Below are positions 46,709 through 56,442 of a stretch of DNA of 64,000 nucleotides, in pieces. The position numbers and the translations under genes were made by a program. The notes below the pieces were generated by a model. That model was not told where the DNA came from and searched no databases. It saw nothing but the letters and a program-made list of their open reading frames with translations. Source of the DNA: Lentzea nigeriaca (GTDB lineage Bacteria > Actinomycetota > Actinomycetes > Mycobacteriales > Pseudonocardiaceae); assembly GCF_016907955.1 (NCBI RefSeq), contig NZ_JAFBCX010000004.1, positions 496,001 to 560,000 on the forward strand, read 5' to 3'. Position 1 is the stretch's first letter. Each line of letters starts with the position of its first letter.

Positions 46709-47322
46709 GGAATGCTCACCTTTCGTCCGTTCACGGTGCAGCCCTCGCGGGCCAGCCTGCCGACCGTCTCGACGAGCAGCCGGCGTTCGACGACCTTGAT
46801 GCGTTCGTGCAGGGTCTCCTCGGTGTCGCCGGGTTCGACGACAACGGCCTCCTGCGCGAGGATCGGCCCGGTGTCCACGCCCGCGTCGACCAGGTGCACG
46901 GTCGATCCGGTGACGTGCACGCCGTAGTCCAGGGCGTCCCGCACGCCGTGGGCGCCGGGAAACGCGGGCAGCAGCGCGGGGTGGGTGTTGATCATCCTGC
47001 CGCCGAAGCGCGCGAGGAACTCCGGGCCGATGATCTTCATGAAGCCGGCCGACACCACGAGGTCGGGTTCGTACGACGCGACGGCCTCGGTCAGCGCGAC
47101 GTCCCAGGCCGAGCGGTCGGCGTGGTCGCGCAGCTTGACGACGAAGTGCGGCACCCCGGCGCGTTCGGCGCGCTTGAGGCCCTCGATGTTCTCGCGGTCG
47201 GCGCCGACCGCGACGACCTCGATCGGGAGGTCGGCGTCCAGCAACGCCTGCATGAGGGTTCCGGAACCGGAGACGAGTACGACGACGCGCGCCGGTGTGG
47301 GAAGCCGAAGTTCGGTGCTCAG
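46705..47322 (-). CDS. purN: Phosphoribosylglycinamide formyltransferase, probable CTG start
   Basis: 205 residues if the start is CTG (complement of 47320-47322), six bases after AGGAG; an in-frame TAG lies three codons upstream of it. The first ATG (47253) would cut off [11 protein letters not shown], the phosphate-binding loop that all GAR transformylases need. Other motifs: [20 protein letters not shown], the catalytic [15 protein letters not shown], and [10 protein letters not shown]. No ATG, GTG or TTG exists in frame between the TAG and the loop. It transfers formyl from 10-formyl-THF to GAR and is coupled to purH. Confidence 0.93.
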   Translation of the reverse strand: MSTELRLPTPARVVVLVSGSGTLMQALLDADLPIEVVAVGADRENIEGLKRAERAGVPHFVVKLRDHADRSAWDVALTEAVASYEPDLVVSAGFMKIIGPEFLARFGGRMINTHPALLPAFPGAHGVRDALDYGVHVTGSTVHLVDAGVDTGPILAQEAVVVEPGDTEETLHERIKVVERRLLVETVGRLAREGCTVNGRKVSIP

Positions 47323-47377
47323 CGTCTACTCCTGGTCGTGCGGCGGTGTTGCAGCAGCTCAGGGGCAGCCTATGACG

Positions 47378-48889
47378 TCACCGTTCCGGCTTGCCGTCCA
47401 GGTCCTCCTCCGGCTCCATGCCGAGCATCTCGTCGAACTCCGCGTCGAGGTCTTCCTCTTCGTCGACGGGCTCTTCTTCGTCGTCCGCAACGTCTTCTTC
47501 GTCGTCTTCTTCATCGACGACGTCGTCTTCGTACTCGTCTTCGTCGTAGTAGTCGTCGTCATCGAGGTCTTCCTCGACCTCGAACTCGTCGGAGTCCACG
47601 ACCTCGAGCTGCTCGAACTGCTCGGTGAGCTCGTCGTCCTCGAACACGACGTCTTCATCGACCGGCTCCTCGTAGTCCGGCTCGACGAACTCGGCGTCGT
47701 CCGCCACGGCCGCGGCCTTCACGCGCGATCCGGCGAGCCACGCCACCAGCGCACCGGGCACCAGCACCCACAACGCGACCAGCAAGGCGAGCAGGCCCGC
47801 CGGCACCGTCACGGGGTCGAACGCGCCGGACGCCAGCCGCCCACCGGCCGTCGCGGCGAGAACCAGGCTGCCCACGGCCGCGGTGATCGCGGCGACCAGC
47901 ACCGCGCGGAACCGCGAGGCGGGCCGGTCGGAGATCTTGCGGCAGGTCCAGCCGACGAGCACGCCGATCAGCGCGGCCCCCACCAGCACGACCGGGCTCC
48001 ACACGGACTGGCTCTCCGGCATCGCGGCCAGCAGCGGTACCGAAGGCACCGGGCCGCCGACGAACCGCATCGGCGTGACCTCGACCCCGCCCAGCGAGAA
48101 GCCCGCGCCTGCGACGTAGGAGAACCCGGCGATGATCGCGTTCGGCAGATAGCCGAGGCACAGCAGGAACACACCGAGACCGACACCGAGCGACGGACCC
48201 GCCCCGGCGAACAGGCCGCTGGTCGTGGGCCACGAGGCCGCCAACCCGGCCGCCACCGCGAGCGCACCCACGCTGACCAGCGCGAACAGCGCCATGAACC
48301 CGGCTCGGATGCCTTGCAGCGCCACCGGGTCGAGCTTGTCGAACACCATCTCGACCAGCCCACAGCGGCGGGCGACACCGAGCGTCGCGGCGAGACCGGA
48401 CACGGCGGCACAGCCGAAGAACGCCACGGCAGGCGTGGCGCGTACAACGCCCTCGCCCATGAGCAGCGCGATCGTCCCGCCGACGACCGCGTGCGCGCCG
48501 GAGATGCTCAGCACGACACCGCGTGCCTGAAGTGGTTCGTAGAGGCCGAGCCGGTCCGCCGTGCCCGCGGCGGTGCGGCCGATGAGCAGCATCAGCAACG
48601 CGGTGGGCAGCAGCGGCAGCACGCCGAGCTGACCCGCGTCGAAGCGCAACGGCACGTGGTGCGCGGCCAGCCACGCGGGTGCGGCGGCGCTCAGCACGCC
48701 GGCCGTGGAGAAGTCGGCGTACGTGGCCGTCGCGGAGATCAGGGCGAGCACCGCGGCCACCGCCGCGTACCCGACGACCACCGACCCGACCGCGGCCGCG
48801 ACGAGCACGCGCACACGTTCGGAGCGCGAGAACTCCGGCGGACGCACGGTCGCGACCTCACGGGTCACATCGCGTTGCAGCACGGGCAC
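47378..48889 (-). CDS. DUF6350/PerM-like membrane protein with long acidic tail
   Basis: 503 residues. The N-terminal ~400 residues have about ten membrane helices (VLVAAAVGSVVVGYAAVAAV, GLGVFLLCLGYLPNAIIAGF, LLALLVALWVLVPGALVAWL). The last ~100 residues are almost entirely Asp and Glu (EEDLDDDDYYDEDEYEDDVV). Its place just upstream of purN-purH matches M. tuberculosis PerM (Rv0955), a divisome-associated membrane protein needed under acid stress; I base the link on topology and gene order. A gap of 55 bases precedes purN on the same strand. Confidence 0.82.
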   Translation of the reverse strand: MPVLQRDVTREVATVRPPEFSRSERVRVLVAAAVGSVVVGYAAVAAVLALISATATYADFSTAGVLSAAAPAWLAAHHVPLRFDAGQLGVLPLLPTALLMLLIGRTAAGTADRLGLYEPLQARGVVLSISGAHAVVGGTIALLMGEGVVRATPAVAFFGCAAVSGLAATLGVARRCGLVEMVFDKLDPVALQGIRAGFMALFALVSVGALAVAAGLAASWPTTSGLFAGAGPSLGVGLGVFLLCLGYLPNAIIAGFSYVAGAGFSLGGVEVTPMRFVGGPVPSVPLLAAMPESQSVWSPVVLVGAALIGVLVGWTCRKISDRPASRFRAVLVAAITAAVGSLVLAATAGGRLASGAFDPVTVPAGLLALLVALWVLVPGALVAWLAGSRVKAAAVADDAEFVEPDYEEPVDEDVVFEDDELTEQFEQLEVVDSDEFEVEEDLDDDDYYDEDEYEDDVVDEEDDEEDVADDEEEPVDEEEDLDAEFDEMLGMEPEEDLDGKPER

Positions 48890-48946
48890 TTCTCCACTGT
48901 GTCAGGCGGACTGGTCCGTTCGACGCAGGCACGCCGGGTCATACGA

Positions 48947-48981
48947 CTGGGGTGGTGCCGGACGCGCCGGCACCACCCCAG
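48947..48981 (-). terminator. Terminator downstream of the DUF5336 gene
   Basis: Perfect 15-bp arms CTGGGGTGGTGCCGG (48947-48961) and its complement (48967-48981) with a five-base loop, between the stop of the DUF5336 gene and the start of the PerM-like gene. Confidence 0.82.
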
Positions 48982-49019
48982 AAAGAAGTTCAACACAGCG
49001 GTCGAACGGTGTGCGGACC

Positions 49020-49754
49020 TTACTGCTGCGGTCCGCCGAAGCCGCCGGGCGGCGTGCCCGGCGAGCCGAACTGGCCCGGCTGCGGCATGAAGCTCGTCTG
49101 CTGCGGCGGCTGGCCCGGCTGTTGGGGCTGCTGCGGCTGCTGGCCGAACTGCTGCTGGCCGAACTGCGGCTGGGGCTGCTGCGGCTGCTGTTGCGGAGCC
49201 TGCTGCTGGGGCGCACCGTGCTGCGGGTGCTGGGCCTGCTGCGGGAAGGCACCCGACTGCGGGTTCCAGCCACCGGGCTGGCCCGGCTGACCCGCGTACG
49301 GGTTCGCGGGCTTCGGCTCGAACTTCACGATGCCCTCGGCGAGCAGGAAGGCGAGCACGACCGCCGCGGTCTCGAGCAGCGCGACGATGAGCAGGACGAT
49401 GTCGAGGCCCTGCACCGACGGCGACTTGATGATGCCCTGCAGCTGCAGCAGCGTCTGCACGGCTGCCAGGAGCGCGGCGACCGGGACGAAGCCCTTCGGG
49501 ATGCTCGGCAGCACCGAGAGGCCCGCGAGGATGCCCGCGGCGAGCAGGTACGTGACGTTGCCGCTGCTCACGTCATCCGCGAACGCGACGAGGTAGGCGA
49601 CGAGGCCGAGAGCCGCCGCAGCCAGCGGGAGGATCAGGCCGAGGTTGATGTTGTTGGCTGCGGGAACGCCGGGGGCGCCGTGGGCCTGATGCGGTGCCTG
49701 GTGCTGTGCCGGACCCGGCGGCTGCTGTTGGGGTGCGCCGTAAGGCACGGACAT
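49020..49754 (-). CDS. DUF5336 membrane protein with Gln/Pro-rich tail
   Basis: 244 residues from ATG. A short Pro/Gln/His-rich N-terminus, four membrane helices (INLGLILPLAAAALGLVAYL, VTYLLAAGILAGLSVLPSIP, VPVAALLAAVQTLLQL, IVLLIVALLETAAVVLAFLL), then a ~90-residue Gln/Pro/Gly-rich cytosolic tail (QFGQQQFGQQPQQPQQPGQP). This matches the mycobacterial Rv0954-type family, which in that genus also lies between sucD and the PerM gene and has been linked to growth and division. It stands between two terminators. Confidence 0.85.
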   Translation of the reverse strand: MSVPYGAPQQQPPGPAQHQAPHQAHGAPGVPAANNINLGLILPLAAAALGLVAYLVAFADDVSSGNVTYLLAAGILAGLSVLPSIPKGFVPVAALLAAVQTLLQLQGIIKSPSVQGLDIVLLIVALLETAAVVLAFLLAEGIVKFEPKPANPYAGQPGQPGGWNPQSGAFPQQAQHPQHGAPQQQAPQQQPQQPQPQFGQQQFGQQPQQPQQPGQPPQQTSFMPQPGQFGSPGTPPGGFGGPQQ

Positions 49755-49920
49755 GACGAGGTCTCCTCCTCAACCAGGGTGCGTCGGACGACGCTAGCAG
49801 TGTTCGTTTGCCGCTCCTGCGGAGGCGGCGGCGAGTTCGTCGAGAAGCCGGCACGAACTCGCGGTCCTGCACTGACCGGTAAGACGATGAACCGATCATG
49901 CCGGTTCCGCCAGACGAGCG
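49755..49920. other. Upstream region of the DUF5336 gene
   Basis: About 165 bases with no gene; it should hold the DUF5336 promoter. I could not pick a convincing -10/-35 pair. Confidence 0.4.
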
Positions 49921-49957
49921 AGGGCCGGACTCCGAAAGTACTCCGGAATCCGGCCCT
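49921..49957 (-). terminator. Terminator downstream of sucD
   Basis: 14-bp arms (AGGGCCGGACTCCG at 49921-49934; partner 49944-49957) with one wobble pair and a nine-base loop, 22 bases beyond the sucD stop. Confidence 0.8.
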
Positions 49958-49979
49958 GAGGTTGCTCAAAACCGTCTGT

Positions 49980-50867
49980 TCAGAGGTTCTGCATGATCTC
50001 GCGCATCAGAGCGGCGGTCTCGGACGGCGTCTTGCCGACCTTGACGCCGGCGGCCTCGAGGGCCTCCTTCTTCGCCTGCGCGGTGCCCGCCGAGCCGGAG
50101 ACGATGGCGCCGGCGTGGCCCATGGTCTTGCCCTCGGGGGCGGTGAAGCCCGCGACGTAGCCGACGACCGGCTTGGTCACGTTCTCCTTGATGTACGCGG
50201 CCGCACGCTCCTCGGCGTCGCCGCCGATCTCACCGATCATCACGATCGCGACGGTCTCGTCGTCGGCCTGGAAGGCCTCGAGGGCGTCGATGTGCGTGGT
50301 GCCGATGATCGGGTCGCCACCGATGCCGATCGCGGTGGAGAAGCCGAAGTCCCGCAGCTCGTACATCATCTGGTAGGTCAGCGTGCCGGACTTCGACACC
50401 AGACCGATCTTGCCGGTGCCCGCGATGTTCGCGGGGATGATGCCGGCGTTCGACTTGCCGGGGCTGATGATGCCGGGGCAGTTCGGGCCGATGATGCGGG
50501 TCTTGTTGCCGGTCGCGACGGCGTGCGCCCAGAAGTAGGCGGTGTCGTGCACCGGGATGCCCTCGGTGATGACGACGGCCAGCTCGATCTCGGCGTCGAT
50601 GGCCTCGACCACGGCGGCCTTCGCGAAGGCCGGCGGCACGAAGATCACGGTCACGTTCGCGCCGGTGGCCTCCATGGCCTCCTTGACGGAACCGAAGACC
50701 GGGAGCACGGTGCCGTCGAAGTCGACCTTCTCGCCGGCCTTGCGCGGGTTCACGCCACCGACGATGTTCGTGCCGGACGCGAGCATGCGCTTGGTGTGCT
50801 TGGTGCCCTCGGCACCGGTCATGCCCTGGACGATGACCTTGCTGTTCTCGTTGAGGAAGATAGCCAT
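49980..50867 (-). CDS. sucD: Succinyl-CoA synthetase alpha subunit
   Basis: 295 residues from ATG (complement of 50865-50867). Motifs: [19 protein letters not shown] (CoA site), [29 protein letters not shown], the active-site loop [20 protein letters not shown] with the phosphorylated His, and the C-terminal [11 protein letters not shown]. It joins SucC to convert succinyl-CoA to succinate with substrate-level phosphorylation. The sucC stop is five bases upstream. Confidence 0.97.
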   Translation of the reverse strand: MAIFLNENSKVIVQGMTGAEGTKHTKRMLASGTNIVGGVNPRKAGEKVDFDGTVLPVFGSVKEAMEATGANVTVIFVPPAFAKAAVVEAIDAEIELAVVITEGIPVHDTAYFWAHAVATGNKTRIIGPNCPGIISPGKSNAGIIPANIAGTGKIGLVSKSGTLTYQMMYELRDFGFSTAIGIGGDPIIGTTHIDALEAFQADDETVAIVMIGEIGGDAEERAAAYIKENVTKPVVGYVAGFTAPEGKTMGHAGAIVSGSAGTAQAKKEALEAAGVKVGKTPSETAALMREIMQNL

Positions 50868-50872
50868 CGTTC

Positions 50873-52039
50873 TCAGACCCCCGCAGCCGCGAGCTCGGCG
50901 GCCTTCGCGGCCGCGTTGTCCATCGTGTCGACAACGGTCACCAGCGGGTGGTTGGCCTCGGCGAGAATCCGGCGGCCCTCCTCCACGTTGTTGCCGTCGA
51001 GGCGGACGACGAGCGGCTTGGTGGCCTCGTCGCCGAGGATTTCCAGCGCCTTGACGATGCCGTTGGCCACGGCGTCGCACGCGGTGATGCCACCGAAGAC
51101 GTTGACGAACACCGAACGCACGGCCTCGTCGTGGAGGATGACGTCCAGGCCGTTCGCCATGACCTCGGCGGACGCGCCGCCACCGATGTCGAGGAAGTTC
51201 GCGGGCTTCACGCCGTACTGCTCACCGGCGTACGCCACGACGTCCAGGGTGGACATCACGAGACCGGCGCCGTTGCCGATGATGCCGACCTCGCCGTCGA
51301 GCTTGACGTAGTTGAGGCCCTTCTCCTTGGCCTTCGCCTCGAGCGGGTTCTCGGCGGCCTTGTCGACCAGCTCGGCGTGCGCCGGGTGGCGGAAGGAGGC
51401 GTTCTCGTCGAGCGTGACCTTGCCGTCGAGCGCGACGATCTTGTCCTGCGGGTCGCGGACCAGCGGGTTGACCTCGACGAGCGTGGCGTCCTCCGCGACG
51501 AAGGTCTCCCACAGCTTGACGATCGTGTCGACGACCTGGTCCTTGACCTCGGCCGGGAAGTTCGCGGCGTCCGCGATCTCCGTGGCCTTGGCCGCGTCGA
51601 CACCCTTGATGGCGTCGATGTGGATCTTCGCGAGGGCCTCGGGCTTGGTGGCCGCGACCTCCTCGATGTCCATACCGCCCTCGACGCTCGCCATGGCGAG
51701 GAACGTGCGGTTGGCACGGTCGAGGAGGAAGGAGAAGTAGTACTCCTCCGCGATGTCGGAGGCGGGCGTCACCAGCACGCGGTGAACGATGTGCCCCTTG
51801 ATGTCCAGGCCGAGGATGGCGGTCGCCTTCTCCTCGGTCTCCTCGGCGGTGGAAGCAAGCTTCACACCACCGGCCTTGCCGCGGCCGCCGGTCTTGACCT
51901 GGGCCTTGACGACGACAGCCTGGCCGAACTTCGCGGCGATGGCCTTGGCGTCAGCGGGGTTGGTGGCCACATCGCCCGGCAGTACCGGGACGCCGTGGGC
52001 GGCGAAGAGGTCCTTCGCCTGGTACTCGTACAGGTCCAC
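50873..52039 (-). CDS. sucC: Succinyl-CoA synthetase beta subunit
   Basis: 388 residues from ATG. ATP-grasp motifs: [96 protein letters not shown] and [19 protein letters not shown]. It binds nucleotide and forms the heterotetramer with SucD; the operon order sucC-sucD is standard. Confidence 0.97.
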   Translation of the reverse strand: MDLYEYQAKDLFAAHGVPVLPGDVATNPADAKAIAAKFGQAVVVKAQVKTGGRGKAGGVKLASTAEETEEKATAILGLDIKGHIVHRVLVTPASDIAEEYYFSFLLDRANRTFLAMASVEGGMDIEEVAATKPEALAKIHIDAIKGVDAAKATEIADAANFPAEVKDQVVDTIVKLWETFVAEDATLVEVNPLVRDPQDKIVALDGKVTLDENASFRHPAHAELVDKAAENPLEAKAKEKGLNYVKLDGEVGIIGNGAGLVMSTLDVVAYAGEQYGVKPANFLDIGGGASAEVMANGLDVILHDEAVRSVFVNVFGGITACDAVANGIVKALEILGDEATKPLVVRLDGNNVEEGRRILAEANHPLVTVVDTMDNAAAKAAELAAAGV

Positions 52040-52245
52040 TCGGGTCTCCTGCGACGTCGGTGTCGGAACACCGCGCCTGGGTGGTCCTCAAGGGGCCAAG
52101 CGAACCCACTTGACGCGGCTGGGCCCAGACACTATCGAGCTGCGGCTGCTGCTCGCACGCCACCGTCGGTGAGGTCGGTCTCAACGGCGGTGAGGTCGAT
52201 CACGCGTGCGCGCGTATAGAGGTGAACGCGTGCGCGACGACACTT

Positions 52246-53925
52246 TCAGCGGGTCGCGCGTGCCCCCATCAGGCCCGCGGCGACCAGCAACGCCGCCACG
52301 GACGCCAACGCGAGCCACGTGCCGGGACTCGCGACCGCGCCCGCGACCTTCTCGCCCGTCAGCGGCAGCTCCAGCGCGCGCACGCCCATCAGCAGCACCC
52401 CACCGGCGAGAACGGCGGCGCCACGGGCCGGCCTCGATCGCAGCGCGACGACCAGGCCGATGACCAGGACCACGAGGGACGAGAGCAGGGCAGCCGAGAC
52501 GACCGGAGCGCTGCCCGGCACCAGCGTCGCCGCCGTGTAGTTGTCGCCGCGCACGGTCGGCAACGCGAAGGCGCCCGCCGCGAAGAGCCCGGCCAGCAGC
52601 ACCGCGCCCAGTTCGGCGACCGGTACCTCCTGCCGTTTGCCCGTCTCGGTCTCCTCCCGCTCGACGGCTCCGGCGAGGCCCGCGCAGACCAGCGCCAGCA
52701 GGCCGAGCGGGATCTCGGCGATCATCAGCCAGAAGCCGGCGCCCGGCTGCGCGATACCCGCCTGGCTCGCGGCGAGCACCGGCTCGGTCGCACCCGCGGC
52801 GGCGAGTTGCATCGCGAGGTGGCCGAAGAGCAGCGCCGGGCGCACCGCCGCGGCGGTGGACGGCACGAACAACGCCAGCCCCAGCACGCCGAACGCGAGG
52901 CCTGCCGGCCAGAGGAGGTTCGCGGAGACCAGGTCGGGTGCTTTCCCACCCGTGGTGAGGACGAGCTGCGGCAGGACCGCGCCCAGGAGCATCGCGACCG
53001 CGGTGAGAACGGTGAAGACACCCGCCGCCACGTGCATCCGCCGGATCGACGGCAGCGCCAGGTCCTTGGTCTCGTCGCGCTTGCCGCGCAGCAGTCGTAC
53101 CAACCTGGCCAGCAAAGGAAGGACCGGCAGCAGCAGCGCGGCGAGCAACGCGATCACCGGACCAGCGCTGATGCCGAGGCCGGTCGCCACCGTGCCCGCC
53201 GCCAGCCACGGCAGGACGACGGACACCAGCGCGAGCGACACGCCGAGCACGCCACCCTCGCGGGTGTCCGGATCCGGGGAGCTGGCCGCGAGCGCGGTGG
53301 CGAGCGGCGCGGCGAGAGCCAGCAGCAGCCCGCCCGTCAGGCCGAGCACCGGCAGGTCCCACGGCCCGCGGTCGAGCTGGAACGGGTCTGTCGAGGAGAA
53401 CGGTTTGCCCAGCAACCCGACGGTCGCCCAGAAAGCGATGATCACGTGCAGCGCCAGCAGACCCGGCGGTTCCGACTCGTCCGCGGGCATGCCGGCGCGA
53501 CCGGCGGACAGCAGCCCGCCCGCCACCGTCAGCACGTGCCCGGCGATGAGCACCCACAGCCCCGTCGAGGGCGTGACCGCGATGAGAGTCGTGGGCCGGA
53601 ACAGCTCCGGCCGCGCCACGGCCATCGGGGCGAACGCGATCTGGAGGTCGCTCAGCAGCCGCCCGAAGGCGAACACGCCCACCGCGGCGATCAGTCCCGC
53701 CGCCACGAACGGCCTGCCGCGGATCAGCAGCACACCCGCGACGACCGGCGGAAGGAGTGCGAGAAGGGCGAGGAGCGGCCACGACGTGTAGGCGGGCTCC
53801 GCGCCGTCGACCACGCCGAGCAGCGGGCCGACGGTGAGGAGGAGACCGCCTGCCGCGGCGAGCGCCCACGAGATGCGCAACCGGGAGGCCGCCGGGGTCT
53901 GGTTCTCGAGCTCGGTTCGAGTCAT
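52246..53925 (-). CDS. Large polytopic membrane protein of unknown function
   Basis: 559 residues from ATG (complement of 53923-53925). It has about fourteen hydrophobic segments spread over the whole length, separated by short loops (LAAAGGLLLTVGPLLGVVDG, LLALHVIIAFWATVGLLGKP, VFTVLTAVAMLLGAVLPQL). I recall membrane proteins of this size near sucCD in Pseudonocardiaceae, but cannot name a family. It is divergent from the hydrolase gene at 54001, with 75 bases or more between starts. No transporter signature seen. Confidence 0.7.
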   Translation of the reverse strand: MTRTELENQTPAASRLRISWALAAAGGLLLTVGPLLGVVDGAEPAYTSWPLLALLALLPPVVAGVLLIRGRPFVAAGLIAAVGVFAFGRLLSDLQIAFAPMAVARPELFRPTTLIAVTPSTGLWVLIAGHVLTVAGGLLSAGRAGMPADESEPPGLLALHVIIAFWATVGLLGKPFSSTDPFQLDRGPWDLPVLGLTGGLLLALAAPLATALAASSPDPDTREGGVLGVSLALVSVVLPWLAAGTVATGLGISAGPVIALLAALLLPVLPLLARLVRLLRGKRDETKDLALPSIRRMHVAAGVFTVLTAVAMLLGAVLPQLVLTTGGKAPDLVSANLLWPAGLAFGVLGLALFVPSTAAAVRPALLFGHLAMQLAAAGATEPVLAASQAGIAQPGAGFWLMIAEIPLGLLALVCAGLAGAVEREETETGKRQEVPVAELGAVLLAGLFAAGAFALPTVRGDNYTAATLVPGSAPVVSAALLSSLVVLVIGLVVALRSRPARGAAVLAGGVLLMGVRALELPLTGEKVAGAVASPGTWLALASVAALLVAAGLMGARATR

Positions 53926-54000
53926 CGCGGGCGAACCTAGCAAGACCGATGTCAAGTTCTCCGTCACCGGGCACGACCTACTGAGACGAAATTCGTTCGC

Positions 54001-55041
54001 ATGTGGAAAAGACGCGCCGGGTACTCCTTACCGGTGAGTTCATCACTTACCGTCGCTGATGTGAGCGATAACAGCCGGTCGTGGATGACGCGTCTGACCG
54101 ACGCTGTTCTCGATCGTGCCGGGTGGGGCGTGCACACCGCACGCGACGTAGCCGAAGAGGTCAAGGTCGCGTTGCGCGCCATGGCCACCCCCGGCGGCCT
54201 GCGCGGCGTCGCGATGGAAGCGGCCTGGTTGACCGCCCACGCCGTGCTCTACCCGTGGGGCGCCATCACCGAGCAGCTGCGCCACGACGGCCACTTCCGG
54301 CAGTACAGGACCGACGTCCTGCCCCCGCGCCAGCGCGGTCTGGTGGTTTCGGCGATGGACGCGGCGGGCACCCCGATCGTGTTGGTGCATGGCATCGGGG
54401 ACAACCGCTCCGCCTTCGCGGTGCTGTCGGGGGCACTGCGAAGGCGGGGCTTCGGGGTCGTGCACGCCATCAACTACAGCGTGCTGACGGCGTTGACGGG
54501 GGATGTCCGCCGCTCGGCCGCCCTGCTCGGAGCGCACATCGAACGGATCTGCGAGCAGACCGGCGCAGATCAGGTGCACGTCGTCGGCCATTCGCTCGGC
54601 GGTCTCATCGCCAGGTATTACGTGCAACGGCTGCACGGCGACGCACGCGTTCGCACTCTCGTGACCCTCGGAACGCCGCACAGCGGCACCCTCGCCGCCT
54701 ATCTGCTGCCGACGCCGCTGACCAAGCAGCTGCGTCCCGGTTCGGAACTCCTCGAGGAGCTCGCCGAGCCCTGCCGCCCGTGCCGCACGCGCTTCGTCGT
54801 GGTGTGGTCGGAGATGGATCAGATCATCGTCCCTCAGCGCAACGCCCGGCTGGAGCACTCCTCATTGCTCGTCGAGGAGCACCAGATACGTGATTCAGGT
54901 CACCTTTCTTTGCCAGTTGACACGAGGACCCTTCACGTAGTTGTGACAGCCATCACCCGATCGGACGACTCAGCCGGTCACCCCATCGCCGCTGGCGGTG
55001 AGGCGTGTCGCCCACCCGAAGTGACCGACGGTCACAGTTGA
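54001..55041 (+). CDS. Alpha/beta-hydrolase (lipase-like)
   Basis: 346 residues from ATG 54001; the start is uncertain because GTG 54034, GTG 54061 and ATG 54085 are also in frame and none has a strong ribosome site. The core is a clear lipase/esterase: IVLVHGIGDNRSAFAVLSGA (oxyanion HG), QVHVVGHSLGGLIARYYVQR (nucleophile elbow GHSLG), TLGTPHSGT, then WSEMDQIIVP (acid) and RDSGHLSLP (His). It would hydrolyse an ester such as a triacylglycerol; no signal peptide is seen in the shorter forms. Confidence 0.83.
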   Translation: MWKRRAGYSLPVSSSLTVADVSDNSRSWMTRLTDAVLDRAGWGVHTARDVAEEVKVALRAMATPGGLRGVAMEAAWLTAHAVLYPWGAITEQLRHDGHFRQYRTDVLPPRQRGLVVSAMDAAGTPIVLVHGIGDNRSAFAVLSGALRRRGFGVVHAINYSVLTALTGDVRRSAALLGAHIERICEQTGADQVHVVGHSLGGLIARYYVQRLHGDARVRTLVTLGTPHSGTLAAYLLPTPLTKQLRPGSELLEELAEPCRPCRTRFVVVWSEMDQIIVPQRNARLEHSSLLVEEHQIRDSGHLSLPVDTRTLHVVVTAITRSDDSAGHPIAAGGEACRPPEVTDGHS

Positions 55042-55249
55042 CAGTTGAAACCAGCTGGTTGCCGCCTGTTCGGACGACATAACGAACTGGGGTTTGCCCT
55101 CCGAGGCTCCCCGCCGTTACTGTCCCCCGGTCCGTTGTCACGGTCTGATCACAGAAGGACACCGAGTCAGAACCCCGAATCCTGGCTCACCGGGAATCCC
55201 CCGCCCGGCAGTCCACAGATCAGGCTCCCCGAAGGCGGAAGGGCAAGCT
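55042..55249 (+). promoter_or_regulatory. Long 5' leader of the M23 peptidase gene
   Basis: About 208 bases without a gene. GC-rich short inverted pieces (GAATCCTGGCTCACCGGGAA; CCCCCGCCCGG) suggest RNA structure. Actinobacterial cell-wall hydrolase genes often carry c-di-AMP (ydaO) riboswitches, but I could not align the conserved ydaO core, so this is only noted as a possible structured leader. Confidence 0.25.
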
Positions 55250-56038
55250 TTGAGTCACCACCGCTCCCCCGGCGGCCATGAACGCAGTGCTGCGCTCGAT
55301 GAGGCGGTCGACCGCGCCTCAACGCGCACCGTCAGCTCCCACCGACTCCCCCCGCCACCGTCGGCGCTCCGCGGACGCATCGTCGTCGCCGCCGTCGCAG
55401 TAGGCGCTTTCGCCGCAGCAGGCGCGGGCCAGACCCTGCAGGCCGCTGCCAAGGACAGCAAGGACGTCCAGCTCGCCAACCACACCGACGGCGCGGCCAC
55501 GTTCACCGGCCAGGGCGGCGACACCGCCTCGGCCCCCCAGATCCTCGCGGTCTCCAAGACCACCTCCGAAGGCTCAGCCGAAGCCGCCAAGCTCCTGCGC
55601 AGCCAGCAGCTCACCACCGAGCGCGAGGCCATCGAGGCCGAGAAGAAGCGCCCGAAGTTCGTCCGGCCCGCAGCCGGTGAGTTCACCTCGGGCTACGGCG
55701 GCCGCTGGGGCGTCATGCACCTCGGCATCGACATCGCCGGCCCCATCGGCACCCCGATCCTCGCCGCCGCCGACGGCGTCGTGATCGAGGCCGGGCCCGC
55801 TTCCGGGTTCGGACTCTGGGTTCGCGTGCAGCACGAAGACGGCACCATCACCGTCTACGGGCACGTCAACGACTTCATCGTCCGGGAAGGCCAGCAGGTC
55901 AAGGCCGGTCAGATGATCGCCCACATGGGTAACCGCGGGTTCTCCACCGGGCCTCACCTGCACTTCGAGGTGTGGAACCCCGGTGGGCAAAAGATCAACC
56001 CTCTTACTTGGCTGAACGCTCGCGGCGTGACTGTCTGA
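55250..56038 (+). CDS. M23 family metallopeptidase (cell-wall endopeptidase-like)
   Basis: 262 residues from TTG 55250, seven bases after GGAAGGG. A cytosolic stub is followed by a membrane/signal helix (IVVAAVAVGAFAAAGAGQTL). Residues about 145-262 are the LytM domain: FTSGYGGRWGVMHLGIDIAG (HxxxD), IGTPILAAADGVVIEAGPAS, TVYGHVNDFIV and GPHLHFEVWNPGG (HxH). The zinc ligands are all present. It should cut peptidoglycan cross-links outside the cell. In mycobacteria the homologue (Rv0950c) has the same neighbours. Confidence 0.9.
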   Translation: MSHHRSPGGHERSAALDEAVDRASTRTVSSHRLPPPPSALRGRIVVAAVAVGAFAAAGAGQTLQAAAKDSKDVQLANHTDGAATFTGQGGDTASAPQILAVSKTTSEGSAEAAKLLRSQQLTTEREAIEAEKKRPKFVRPAAGEFTSGYGGRWGVMHLGIDIAGPIGTPILAAADGVVIEAGPASGFGLWVRVQHEDGTITVYGHVNDFIVREGQQVKAGQMIAHMGNRGFSTGPHLHFEVWNPGGQKINPLTWLNARGVTV

Positions 56039-56202
56039 TTCGGCTTTTGCTGAACTACGGCTCAGTAGCTTTCTGACGGGCCCGACGGGGTTGGCCCGGC
56101 CCCCGAGGTGGGTTGCGCTGTTTTGAGGCTTAGGGGCGCCTCAGGGGCCTCGGGAGGCTCAAGCGTTGCTCTAGTGGGGTTCCAGCGACGCTGTCGTGGC
56201 CT

Positions 56203-56442
56203 TCACGGGGACGTGCATGGGCGGTCATGGCGGATGAAGTACGTCGTTGCCACTCGCCAGACCGAGCACATGTGTTTTCGCCATCTCGGGCCGCAGGCTT
56301 TGCAGGCTCCGGAGTCGGTTGGCGCGTGCTGGGTCAGCAGGGTGCGCCAGGCGGCGATCAGTCTTGCCGTTTCCGGGGACTCCAGCTTGGCCAGGGATGC
56401 GAACACCCGTTCGTGCAGCAGCTGGGCCAGTACGTGATCCAT
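56203..56442 (-). CDS. Small Cys-containing protein of unknown function
   Basis: 79 residues from ATG (complement of 56440-56442), eight bases after GGGAG. MDHVLAQLLHERVFASLAKL is a helical N-terminus; then CKACGPRWRKHMCSVW forms a possible three- or four-ligand metal site, and VATTYFIRH follows. I recall similar short actinomycete proteins, but no name. The stretch from 56039 to 56202 downstream holds nothing recognised. Confidence 0.6.
   Translation of the reverse strand: MDHVLAQLLHERVFASLAKLESPETARLIAAWRTLLTQHAPTDSGACKACGPRWRKHMCSVWRVATTYFIRHDRPCTSP

Noticed and set aside
55180-55249. ydaO (c-di-AMP) riboswitch before the M23 gene
   Set aside because: Only a short stretch resembles the conserved core and the essential segments cannot be aligned; kept as a low-confidence leader instead.
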